NCBI GenBank assembly: GCA_035771175.1 | Contig: CM069598.1 | Location: 9,760,668-9,824,667, forward strand | DNA length: 64,000 nucleotides | Direction of reading: 5' to 3' | Source of the DNA: Paratinospora sagittata | Taxonomy: Eukaryota > Streptophyta > Magnoliopsida > Ranunculales > Menispermaceae | Shown: in pieces, positions 8,933-20,081 of the stretch | How the letters are laid out: every line of letters starts with the position of its first letter | Position numbering within the stretch: the first letter of the stretch is position 1 | The notes under the pieces: generated by a model | Databases searched by the model: none | Seen by the model: only the letters and a program-made list of their open reading frames with translations | Told to the model about the DNA's origin: nothing | Position numbers and translations under genes: made by a program

Positions 8933-11789
8933 TTATATGTCACGACCCACTATAAGTGACGTCATGACCGGCACGGGAACCTCCGAGTATACCCTCCATC
9001 GGTACACCCGACATCCCGTCAGCCTAAAATACATATACGAATCCCCAAGAAAAATAAAAGTACATCCTTAACAACCAACTAACATGATCATAATTAAATA
9101 AAATATTACTTCTCCAAATTACCAAATATAAAATTCCAGAGTCTTCAAAATGAAACAAAACCCAACACATCCCAACTATGTGTTAAATATACAATTACTA
9201 GGTGTTATCATGTACATAATTATCAAAATACAAAACTAAATGTACAACACCTACATGAAACAAAACAAGGGACGCTCCGCAGTCAAGCCTTCCATTTTCC
9301 TTTTCTATCAGATCCTGAAAGAAAATGGTGAGGTGTGAGCTACAACCAGCTCAGTGAATGTTATTTACAAGTGGCATATACGTGCATTTATAAAACATGG
9401 TAAGATCATAAAACAGTTGAAATATCATGATGACGAAATATATTACATACATGCTAACATAGTGCATCAAGTCATACATAAGACGATGCATAGCATTTTG
9501 TAGTCATGCTCATGCAATCCTAACACCTCCTGAGTATGGGGGTTTCAAGGCCTGGTGTGCGACACACACACAATACTCGTATTCTAATAGGGTTTATGGG
9601 GTCGTGCAGCACGTAAGATTAATTTAAACAAACCTACCCATACACAAGGCATAAAGCCCTCTGCCAGGTACACAACTGGGATCGCCGCTAGACTTACGAG
9701 AATTCCCAAAAAGAGGAAATTCCAACTAAGGGCCTCAACCCAAATTGTCATCCCAATGAATTATGCTCAAATGAATTTCATGGAATATTAAAACATGCAT
9801 ACCATCATACATAAGTATTTAAAACATTTTTATACTACAATGCCACATATAAATAATCCAGAAGTAAAATAACACTCACACTTAATTGGCTAAGTCTAGC
9901 CAATCCAATCGCCAAAACTTTCCAATTGACTAAACGGGTTCAAGATCAATCACAAGACCTGGAAATAACATGGTTCACACAACTGAAAATCAGTCATAAA
10001 GTGTGTCAAAACCCCATGTTCAAACCCAATCTAAAGTCAATTAGATTCTAAATTGATTACCCCCTTGAGCCAATTTCCATATTGCCCAACTTGATCATTT
10101 AGACTCAATTAAACTAAGATTGACCTAAATTGAATGTAATAGGGTGATCCCATGATCCAACCACTAATATACATGAAATTCAATTATAATTAGGATCAAT
10201 TAGACTATACATCAAGTCAATTTCATCAATTGACAAAGTCTTGGTCAAAATCCCCAATTAGGCCAATATAAAACATAAGGTCAAAATGAACTAAGTCATA
10301 TCAATTTAACATAGGTTCTAACATTTTAAAGTCATGATTCTACTCAATTTGGGTCCAATTAAACAATCCCCAAGTCAATTTCATAAATTGACTTGCTTTG
10401 GGTGAAAACTCCCAATTTGGGCAAAATCTTCAAATTACATGCAAAATTATCAAATACTTAGCCTAGATCAAAATTAGTCAACCTTAGGGTGTCCATTATG
10501 AGAACCCACTGAATTCAATCATCAAAAAACTCTAATCATGTCCAATTAGACCTACATTGCATAATTTTCCAGATTTTATATCAAGAACATCAAAAGCCTC
10601 AAATCTGAAAATTTTCATACATATGCCCTATTGCCAATTTTACACTAGGCCACCATGTTCAACCATGAATTTTACTGATCTTGCAACATGGAATCATCCA
10701 CAATGGCCACTAGATCAACATAGTTAACATGCAAACATTTTGAAAAAGTCTAAGGCCATAAACTAAGTATAGGTCATTTGAACTAAACCTTCTAATTTCT
10801 TGCTAGAAATTGGGGCTTTCACCATTAGTGTACTGCTTACACTCTCTAATCACACATTTGTGATATGCAAGACTCAACTCCAACTTTGGTCTTCCACCCA
10901 TCCAAGGTTTATCACAATGCATGCATCAAAATAAAACCCTCATGCTCAAAATAAAGCTATCATGCAACTAATAGAGAGATTCAAGGAAGAAATGGAGGAA
11001 AAATACAAACCTTAGGTGTTCTTGAACAAGAAATCACCAAACCCTAACTTTCCTCTCTTTTTCTCCTCTCCAGCTCCTTTCTCTCTTTCCTGGCTGAGAA
11101 ATGAGCAAATGAGCCTAAAATCCCTTTTTGGTTGCTTAAATAGATAAGCTTAGGCCCACAACTAAAAGTTGTCAAAACTATCAAAAACCCAGATTTTCTG
11201 TTACAATACTTGCACTTAGATAGTCCATTTCTTACAAAACACGCCCGAGTTTAACATCTTAACCGTTCAAACGTTGAATGAGTAAGTTATCAACATTCTG
11301 GTAAACTTTAGGCTCAATCCAACGGTGGGATTGTGAGATCTAATTGTTTGATCAAAACTGCGTAAGAAAATCTCAGAATCCGTGAAACAGTGTTTTGGGT
11401 CTTATAACTCAAAGTATGTAACTCCAATCAAGATCTTCACCGTGCATAATGAAGATCTATCATATAAGAATGAGCTGAAAAATTTCAGCCCAATCAGACA
11501 ACGGATCTAGGAGATCAAACCATTGATGTAAGTTGTGACAGAAATTTTTTCCTCCATGGAGAAAGCTCCACTGGATCCAAAACACCGTTTTTGAAATGTT
11601 TTGACGTCGAACGGGTCTCCGATGGTTCCAAAATTTCATGCACACCCTTTATGATCTAAAATCATGCAAAGACACTCGAACTTACGTACTTCGAGCATCA
11701 AAATATATATACACATACGTATACGAATACGTATAGGGTACATTATGGGTCAAAATGACGTCACCTAAAGGCGCGGGTGCTACATTATA
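8933..11789 (-). mobile_element. solo LTR of a Ty3/gypsy-type retrotransposon with 5 bp TSD (LTR1)
   Basis: The LTR proper is 8938-11784 (2847 bp). In minus-strand sense it begins TGTAGCACCCGCGCC and ends GGGTCGTGACA, giving TG...CA ends. The 5 bp TTATA flanks both sides (8933-8937 and 11785-11789), so both boundaries are exact and it is a solo LTR left by recombination. In sense it holds a TATA-like ATCTATTTAAGC, a leader with AAG/GTTTGT, a GCTCAC...TTTCTTTCAG segment near 9310-9350, and TGACGTCA palindromes about 20 bp inside each end (8957-8964 and 11756-11763). Open frames inside, such as 11460-11645, are incidental. Confidence 0.88.
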
Positions 11790-12300
11790 AATATGATATG
11801 AATGTTTGATAATCAGATTTGTAGTAATTGGTGTATAAATTTCAATCTCCTTAGTTTGAAGAGGAAAATGTTATTAATTTCTTGCATTAGACCTTTTTTT
11901 TTTTTTTGTGGGAACCCTTTTGTATTAATTGGTACTAGCTAGTTGTAAGCACGTGCACGCAATTGCATGTTTATCATCGGGAACCTTATATTAATAAGGA
12001 TTCTTAATTAGTAGAACAATTATGGGGACAATGTTTTTTAGTGAAGATATATAAATTTTTTTTAGTGAACCTTATATTAATAAGGAATAAACATCTTTTG
12101 AAGTTCATCCTTATTATGTTAAAAAATCATTTTGACAAGCTAGATCAAATGAAGTTTTAGCATATGAATTGAAACTAAAATTGACATAAACACATTTTAA
12201 ATATTTGGTAAGCAAAAGTACCCATTTAAATTTTAAATATTTAACCTAAATATAAATATTTTAAAATTTTTTTATGTTAATATATATATATATATATTTT

Positions 12301-12424
12301 TTAAGAAGTAAGAGCGAAATAATGGACCTCTCTTAATAAAAGGCACCTTCAAGAATCGAACCATAAAACTTTTATACAAATGATCACTTTGGGACTCAGT
12401 CCGCTTCCATTGAGCCAACCTTGG
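12301..12424 (-). mobile_element. tRNA-derived SINE, family 2
   Basis: On the minus strand an A-box TTGGCTCAATGGAAG (12418-12404) precedes a B-box GGTTCGATTCTTG (12362-12350), which fits the pol III consensus GGTTCGANTCC well. The body ends in an AT-rich tail near (AT)n. The head cannot fold as a full tRNA, so this is read as a SINE and not a tRNA gene. TSD not resolved. Confidence 0.65.
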
Positions 12425-12967
12425 TATATGTTTTTATTTTTTTGTATTTCTGATTTAAGAATTAGATAATATTAGGTAGGGATAGAGGTCTAATATCTTG
12501 ATTTCAAACTAAATTAGATGCAAATAAGGTAACGGGGCTTGGAAATCTCACTAATAATGCTCGGGGCTCGAGTCCATCACTTAGCCCACTTATAAACATA
12601 GCCCAATTGAGTGGGCTAAAAGGCGAGTTGATTTAGATTATATGGGGGCCCATATGCTTGTCTTTACTTGCATTGCAAGTAATTTTTACTGATTAATTAA
12701 ACTTTTAAAATTTTGTTGGCACGATTATCAGTTTCTTAAATACTAATGACTTTTTGTGATAGTAAAATAGTAATAACAAAATATTAATAGGGTAAAAAGT
12801 TATCTGGACCAGCAATATCTCCTACTCATGAAAATCCATGAATTGTTACCCTATGATTTGTTATGAGCTTCTATCAAGGCCCTTGTCTCCTCTATTGGGC
12901 CATTGAGCCCAATATATATATATATATATACCTAAAAGTTGATAATGCATTGAATTTATTTTATTTT

Positions 12968-13210
12968 ATTTTATTTTAGGCTCAGTTCTTAAACCCATTA
13001 ATCCCCACACTAATAAGGTGGGACTACAAAGATTATCCAGTGACACAAATCAGCCCAAGCTGAATTTAAAAATCTATCTCTTCCATTCAACTCGTACCTC
13101 ACGCCAACATATAACTTTTACAAACTTTATACAAACACCCGTCGTAACACAACGGGCGGTTTAAAACCAGTTGTGCCAACAATTCGTTAAATGAGAGTTA
13201 CTAATTATAA
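12968..13210. repeat. interspersed or duplicated repeat, copy 2
   Basis: Same-orientation partner of 47-300, with AGTTCTTAAACCCATTAATC, CACACTAATAAGGTGGGACTA and CGTCGTAACAC. It lies 3' of VUP1-like copy 2. The spacing to the gene differs from copy 1 (about 0.65 kb here, 1.6 kb there). Confidence 0.6.
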
Positions 13211-13872
13211 ACAAATAGCTAACAGTAGAGTTTAGTCGAAGGCTTTGGAAGAATGACAAAACTGTCTACCTGTGTGTGCTTCAAGAAAATTTAGTATAAA
13301 TGAAAAGAAAAGGAGGGGTAATTAAGGTTTGGGATGTTGGCTCAATCTTTTGGTTCTTGGACTAAATTTTTCGTTCTTCTAAAAACAATACAAAACATTA
13401 TGTCTATTCCTTGGCCCAAGCCCAACCAACTTTTTAATCTGATTTTAATGGTCACGAAGTCAAAGGCTCCATACTTAAGCCGCTAATCCAATATCCAATA
13501 TGTATGTATGTATGTATAAATGCTACTTTTGGTTTCTTTGAATAAGTGAAATATAAATGATATTGATAATGATAAGAATAATCCAACATGTTTGAAGTCA
13601 AGTCACTGTGAACATGAATCATGTGTTCAAATATAAAATCAAATTGGGTTTCATGATTGCATAATTAATTAATTAGCTCATTAAACTCAGATGTTTGGCT
13701 GATTGTTTTAATTAGCCCTGAATTTCTACACACACACATATATATTATCATGGGTAATTTTCATAAAGTATTCATGGATGTGAAAATATATGAATACGTG
13801 TACGTGATTAAAATGAAAAACAGAGACCTAGAGATTCAGAAATGCTTAGGAGAGTTCATCCTATGTAGATCA

Positions 13873-15174
13873 CTAGCACAGACAAAGCTTTCTTTTCTCA
13901 AGTTCTGCACAATTTTTTCCCTTTCCCAATAAAAATCATTTCATCTGTATCATCAATATCTGGAAGATTAATATCACAACTACTTCTCCTGATCCCCTGC
14001 GTAATTCAGAAACAAATTAATATTTTGTGTTAGTTGGGTGATACCACTAGCTAAAAACAAAGATACCCTTAATTAAAACACAGATTTCTAGAAGAAATAA
14101 CTCAAGAAAATTAATAATATAAGGAGAAGAACTTAACTAATTATGCCAGCTCAGGAATACTGTCACTGTTACCATCTTTCTTTGATAAGATGGTCATATT
14201 TATGGATGGTTCGGTTGGAATCGATTTAATGCTTAAATATAAATCAAATTAAATATAATTAATTTAGGTTCGATTTAGTTTAATTGATTTATTTTTAATT
14301 ATCAAACTAAATCTAACATAATCGATTTTATTCAATTTTGGTTGATGGATTTAAATATTTAAAAAATTTGAAAATTATCTTTATTATATAAAAATATTTA
14401 TATAATTTTTTAATGAGAATGTTTATATCATAAAAGAATCATAGACATTAAAAATAAATATTAATAGTTTTAATTTTAGAATCGATTAAGTTTAGATCGA
14501 TTTTTAAAGTCTCAAATCGCAATCCGACCTAACCTTATCGATTTATACGTTTTTAAACCTAAATCAAATTGAACTTATTAAAAAACTAAACTAAATCAAA
14601 TCAAATCAAACATATTGATTCGGGATTTTACGATTTGAACCAATCCATTACACCCCTAGTCATGTCCAACTTTCTCACATCACTGACGTGTTGGCAAAAT
14701 TGAATTTATAAGCCCTCCCATAAAGATCATTTATTAACAGGGGAAAGAAATTAAATAAGAAAGTGACATCAATTCAATACAATATGTGCTCACTCATCTG
14801 ATCATGACCACCTTGGTGCTTCTTCTGTCTGGAGAAGTAGCAGTGTCCTCCAAAGCATTATCATCATCAGAAACACTGATTCTTCTCCTTTTCTTGCTAC
14901 TAATTAATTCCTTGTAATTCCTTGCTGGTCCCACGTTTAACAGGCTAACGTTAACGTGATCAGATGAAGATGATGATTTATTATTCCAAGCAGCATAAGA
15001 AGCAGCATCAGAAACCAAAGAAGAGCACTGATGATCAAAGCTAGTAGAAAAGAAACTGCAAGTACATTCTAAATTGTTTGAGAAATTAAGATCTTCGAAG
15101 TAACTAGTCCAACCACTCTCCTCAGGAGAACTTGTTCTTTCTTTAGAACAAAGAACTTTGTTCATGGGCTCCAT
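13873..15174 (-). pseudogene. VUP1-like protein, decaying tandem duplicate
   Basis: Exon 1 (15174 to about 14806) is open and keeps PEESGWTSYFEDL, SSLVSDAASYAAW, a KKRRR basic patch and DDDNALEDTATSP, all closely matching the intact copy. If the intron is not removed, translation reads on for four codons and stops, giving 126 aa. Exon 2 is split by a 458 bp element at 14201-14658. Its splice acceptor, CAACAG in copy 1, is CAACAC here; the next AG is 5 nt downstream. The exon 3 relic (13996-13873) starts like copy 1 and keeps ..EMIFIGK, then a frameshift destroys the run to GLCLVPLSML and a stop truncates the end. A full-length VUP product is therefore very unlikely; a short exon-1 product is possible. 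Confidence 0.8.
14201..14658 (-). mobile_element. hAT-type MITE (family M1) inside exon 2 of the VUP1-like duplicate
   Basis: Minus-strand sense begins TAGGGGTGTAATGGATTGG, a typical plant hAT-MITE end. The other end, TATGGATGGTTCGGTTGG, looks internally shortened. Candidate 8 bp flanks are GTCATATT (14193-14200) and GTCATGTC (14659-14666), identical in the first five bases. The same family occurs in opposite orientation at 62120-62760, sharing TTTAAAAATCGATCTAAAC, AAAATTAAAACTATTA and ATTAAAAAATTATATAA. It interrupts the exon homologous to 2197-2265. Confidence 0.75.
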
Positions 15175-15258
15175 GAAAAAAATAAAAATAAAAATTAAAG
15201 AAAAACGTTTTCAGTCATGACAGCTAGTTAGCTATAGCTGGGCGTCCACATGAAGAGA

Positions 15259-15264
15259 TTTATA
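15259..15264 (-). promoter_or_regulatory. TATA box of the VUP1-like duplicate
   Basis: CTATAAATCTC on the minus strand, about 85 bp upstream of the ATG at 15174. It is a good plant TATA box, so transcription of the decayed copy may persist. Confidence 0.5.
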
Positions 15265-15951
15265 GAGCAGACGATGAAGAACTTAGAAAAAATATTTCTT
15301 TTTTAAAAAGAAATGAAGGGAGTGAATATTAGAATCTCAGGTGGGCCAATTAATTAAACTCAGCAGTTGCACCAGATATCAAAGCCGAAAGGCAGAGAAC
15401 ATGCAAGAAGAAAAGAATCAAGAGAAGGGGTAGTCTTTGACCTTTTTGGCTCAAATGGAGTCGTTACTCTCAACAATATATTTTAGCATTTTCCTTGTTT
15501 TTCAAACAATATGTCCAAGTGCATTAAATCCTTCTGGATCTTTGTGGGCATATAATTGAAAATGTCTCATATTATTTATTAGAGCAATTTGACTTCCTCT
15601 CCCCATAACTCATCTCACTAGATTGAGAAAAAAAAAATGCTACAATGAATTAAAATAAACAAATTCATACCAAGGTGATGTGGTGATCACGAGTGGTAAA
15701 TAGTTTATTTCTTTGTTATGATTTTCTCTAACTGTTAATGTGGTGATACGATGCACTCACCGCATTAGTTAGGATATGAATTTGTGCTTGTTTTTTGAGA
15801 CCTTTAAGTATACTATGTATAACTACATTGTGTTAAGATCAGTAGATTATGTGCTATATACGACTGATTTCAATTGTTAATTCTATCCGCTGTACTTTTT
15901 AGTCAAATAATTTTTAACATGATATTAGAGTTGTGGTTATATAAGAACATT

Positions 15952-16374
15952 TCTAATACTCTTATGGATTGTGTTTTAAAAAAAAATGTCATGTCATCAA
16001 TGTCAAGAGACTTGTATCTTATATGACATAAAATATTACTTGATAGATAATCAAGTTAAAAAATGATCTATAATGCTTTTATTTAAAATACACATTTTGA
16101 TGAGTCAGTAATAGATATTGTTAATGAATTTAAAATACTTAATAAAGGTTCATATTTAAATTTTAAATATTTACTGAGTTAATAATAAATGGTTGTTCAA
16201 TAGATCCTTTAAAAGTAAACGATCATGTTGACAACCTCTAATTATTTTTTGTCATCTTAGCTTGACAGTGAAAGGTGATAGTTGCTTTGAAAAAGTCCAT
16301 TTTAACTCAATGTCTATTTATCCTATGTAATATTTGATTTTTTCACAATCTATAAAAGCATTAGAGATGCTATA
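15952..16374. mobile_element. MITE, PIF/Harbinger-like
   Basis: Terminal inverted repeats of about 30 bp: AAGAACATTTCTAATACTCT...GGATTGTG at the left, and the reverse complement of the right end reads ATAGCATCTCTAATGCTTTT...AGATTGTG. TAA flanks both ends, consistent with a 3 bp TWA target duplication. The interior is AT-rich and non-coding. Confidence 0.6.
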
Positions 16375-17149
16375 AAAAGTTTTAAGTTAAAGTCTTATTG
16401 TTGATATTTGCATCTTCTTCATTTACATAGGTGATATTTGTCTTGTTTTCTCTTTCTTTTAGATCTCCATGTGTACGATGAAGTTGCATACGAGGCCATG
16501 GGGGCTCTATTAATAGTAGAACAATAATATTGTTGGTTATCCACTTATCTTCTATAGCTTGTAGGTCAAGCATTCTAAAGATGCATAATACATAAACCTA
16601 TAGTGACCATACATGCATGTATATATTTTCATTAGATAATATTTTAAAAGCATTCCTCCACTTGGCTCATCCTATTTTAATTTTATTATTCACATTCTCA
16701 CTTATTTCACCTTATTTATATGAATAATGGATTCAAAATACTTAAAATTTCACTCCTTGGTATATAATCTCTTGACTTCTAATCTTCGGTATTTCTTCAT
16801 TTGTATTTTTACTTTCACTAAAATCACATTTAACATCTTTAGTTTTAGCCCTACTAATTTTAGTTCTAAAACCTCTTTCTAAACCTTTTGCTTAACATTT
16901 ACTTTAGATGCAGTTTCATTAATTAGTACTATATTATCAGCAAAATCATTTTCAAAGATCTTACTTTTAACATTTTCCATAGCATCCCTCCTTAATTTGT
17001 CAACCTTGTTGAAGTTATCTTCAACCCTCCAGGGCTAAAGCTAAAAAAAAAAAAAAAAAAAAAATCTATTTCTAATGCATGAGCTCACCATTATAAAGTT
17101 GGGAAGAGACAATGTACTTAACATTTGCAGCTAATTAAAGTTGATGATC

Positions 17150-17380
17150 CTAAAACCCATCTCATGATATTTGGCCATTTTAAAAATGATAAATTAAACA
17201 ACCCCACCTTATACTTTGACTAACTAATTGCATTTCTCTAATTAATCATCTCCTTGTTTGACTTTGTGGCTTTGACGTTTTTTTTTGTGGAGAATTGGTG
17301 TATGTCGTAGACTTGTAGTGAGAAAAGAGCAAATGTAATCATGCATTCCATTTTGGTGAAGAATTATATATGATGTTTAC
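17150..17380 (-). promoter_or_regulatory. distal conserved block upstream of VUP1-like copy 2
   Basis: Counterpart of 6380-6760. TAATTGCATTT, TTGTTTGACTTTGTGGCTTTGA and GGAGAATTGGTGTATG are recognisable in the same order. The block marks the far end of the tandem duplication. Confidence 0.45.
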
Positions 17381-19654
17381 ATTTGTTTAATGACAATTAA
17401 ATAAACAATTTAGTGGGAGAATTTGTTCTCATTTTCAATGATGTACTGTGAATGATTAGTTGAGACCATTTTTTCTTTTGTGTTAGCACTATCCACCATC
17501 ATTATTTCTAAGGACATTATCAAATTCTCTCTAATCAACATTTTTTCATTAAAAAGCATGTACAATCCATTCTGGATTATGAGCTTATTTGGGAGAGCCG
17601 TCCCGGGCCAAAAGTATTTTTTCAAAACACTAACGGCAAACACAAAAATAAAGAGATGATATTTTGTAAAAATACTTAAAAATCACATTAAAAATTGAAA
17701 TACAGTTACAATATTGGCTTGTCAAACGTCTCAATCTTATATTTTTCTCGATTTTACGCCGCAATAGGGTTTTTACCTCGCGCTTAAACAGGACTTATGA
17801 ACAGTTTTCATTGGAAAGATAATTTAAGTATATATATATATTTTTTTTTTGAAACCAATAATTTAAGTATATAGAAGAAGCGATTATCAATGCGTTTAAT
17901 TATCAATTGCATTTAAAACGCATCACCACTTCTTATATGTATATGTATTAAAAAAAAAAAAAACGTTGTCGATGGCACATCTCGACTGGGTATATAGGTG
18001 GGGGCCAAAATATATACATTACATCAAACTTTACGTATCTTCGGAAGAAAGAATAAATTATATATAGTCGTAGTGAACTCATTAATGAAAAATAAATAAT
18101 GTTTTTAACATGAGTTATTTAAGTTTTACTTATTATTGTCTTGTTGCTCATAAATAATAACATGAATTGACTTAAGAAACAAAAATTTTAGCAAAAATCC
18201 CAACACCCACTTTCAAATTCGTACGGAAAATTTATCATGTTTCACATATTCTCCACAACCACATGCTTTCATGAGGGGCTATGTAGAGAGCGTCCGCGTC
18301 CTGGACCTGATGCTGAGGGTCACCCCAGCCCTAACTCACCATACTTATGATTCCAGCCAGTCCCATCTACAGCGTGGCCCCATTACGCATCACCCATAAA
18401 TGAACACAAACACATATAAATATATATATAATAAAGACGATGGAATTTTAATGTTTATCTATAAAATTTATTAAAAACTTATGTACGACACACCCACGTA
18501 CATGCGCACAGTAAATTAATGTGTAATATATGTATCTCTGACACTGGGGTTTTTTTTGTTGGGTAATGCTAATTTAATTCATAAAATTATTTAAGATTAT
18601 ATTCACTCGTATTTTTATTTAGTTATTTTCTACCCATATCATCACTAATGAAATTGATTCCTATTAATTACAAATGAAATTGACTGATAAAAATATTGTA
18701 GTCTTAATGTTTATTAATCAATTTTTTAAAAGTATTTCATTTAGTATGTGATTTATTTAATCTATCTAATGATCAATTTAATATTTTTACATGAAGAAAT
18801 TAATTTTATATCATTTATATAATATTTCTATTAATTAATTTTATATATGGTTAGTATGAATCAATTTTAATTTTATTGTTTGTTTTTTAAAGTAATTTCA
18901 ATTTCATGAACATAAATGAGTACAATCTTAAATTTTTCGATGATTTAGAGTAGCATTCCCCTTCAAACTATTTTACATAACTACGACAGAGAACGCGGTT
19001 TCATTCCAACGCTGCGTGTGTCAGACTTGAAAGAGAGAAAAATTCGGATGGACCCACGGATGGACGGTGTGAACGTCACGCTATGATCCAGCTTAGCACT
19101 TCTCTCGTTCAAGAGACAAGTGGCAAACGTACGAGGTACAGCTCACGTGCACAGGATGAGATACATAATTGAATGGTTTTTAATTTGTTGAAGCCGTAAG
19201 GCGTCATCTTGTGGGGTTGTGTGGTGCCAACTGTTCCACGAAGAGCGTGTGTAGATGGTGATGGATCTGCAGGACCATGATCAGATTTAAATTTTACATG
19301 AATCGTAGTTCTTCATATTTAAATTTCGAATGATTATATATGTTTTTTTTAATTATCTTTTATAGATTTAATGATCTATATTGTAAATCATTGTTAGAAT
19401 ATAAAATCAGATATATATGTTAAGTAAATTTTTGTCTTTCTAAATAAATTAAGACGCAAGATGGAAGATAGTGAAGACGGAAATATGTTTAACGGTTTTT
19501 AGCTAATTAATTATACTTAATCGGTGGTTATTATTATTAATATTATTTGATATAAGGAATAGAGAGATGTACTTTAAGTAGGTAGTACCTACTCCTTTGC
19601 ATTAACATAGAGCTACACATATTCTGTCCTTTATAATAATTAAAATGATAATAA
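17381..19654. other. intergenic, no gene recognised
   Basis: Mostly AT-rich. Two GC-richer islands occur at 18270-18400 and 18985-19290. The second holds CACGTGCAC and other ACGT-core words but no neighbouring reading frame that I can identify. The short open frame at 17410-17643 has no recognisable domain. Confidence 0.5.
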
Positions 19655-20078
19655 GAGCATCTTCATTACAAATATAAATTGTAAAAAAAATTAATTATTA
19701 CATAAAATAAATAAATATTTTATAAAAAAATCTTCTCTAATATAATTATTGACATTCAATATCAAATTAAATTGACAAAAAAAAACATAGAAGCTGTTAA
19801 TATGACTGTCAACTTTTAGACAGTTTGCTAGACAATCATTTATTACTGACTTATCGAATTACTATAAATATACTATTAAAAAAAGGAAAAAAATTAAAAA
19901 TTAAAAAAACATTAAACATCTCATTAAAATATATACAATTCATAAAACTAATGGAGACTACTTTTTTAATTAATTATCTATCAAATTTAATTTTGTGTCA
20001 TATAAAAAATAATACTTTTGATATTAATAATATGACATTTTTTTTTAAATACGATTTATTTTTACATTGAAAATGCTC
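19655..20078. mobile_element. MITE, PIF/Harbinger (Tourist)-like, 424 bp
   Basis: Starts GAGCATCTTCATTACAAA; the reverse complement of its right end reads GAGCATTTTCAATGTAAAAA. TAA lies directly outside both ends (19652-19654 and 20079-20081), the expected 3 bp target duplication. The interior is AT-rich with no transposase. The open frame at 19825-20070 is incidental. Confidence 0.8.
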
Positions 20079-20081
20079 TAA

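Noticed and set aside
12350..12418. Possible tRNA gene on the minus strand
   Set aside because: A and B boxes are good, but no cloverleaf closes; classified as a SINE.
13750..13932. Plus-strand 60 aa open frame
   Set aside because: It lies antisense over the decayed exon 3 of the VUP1-like duplicate and has no domain.
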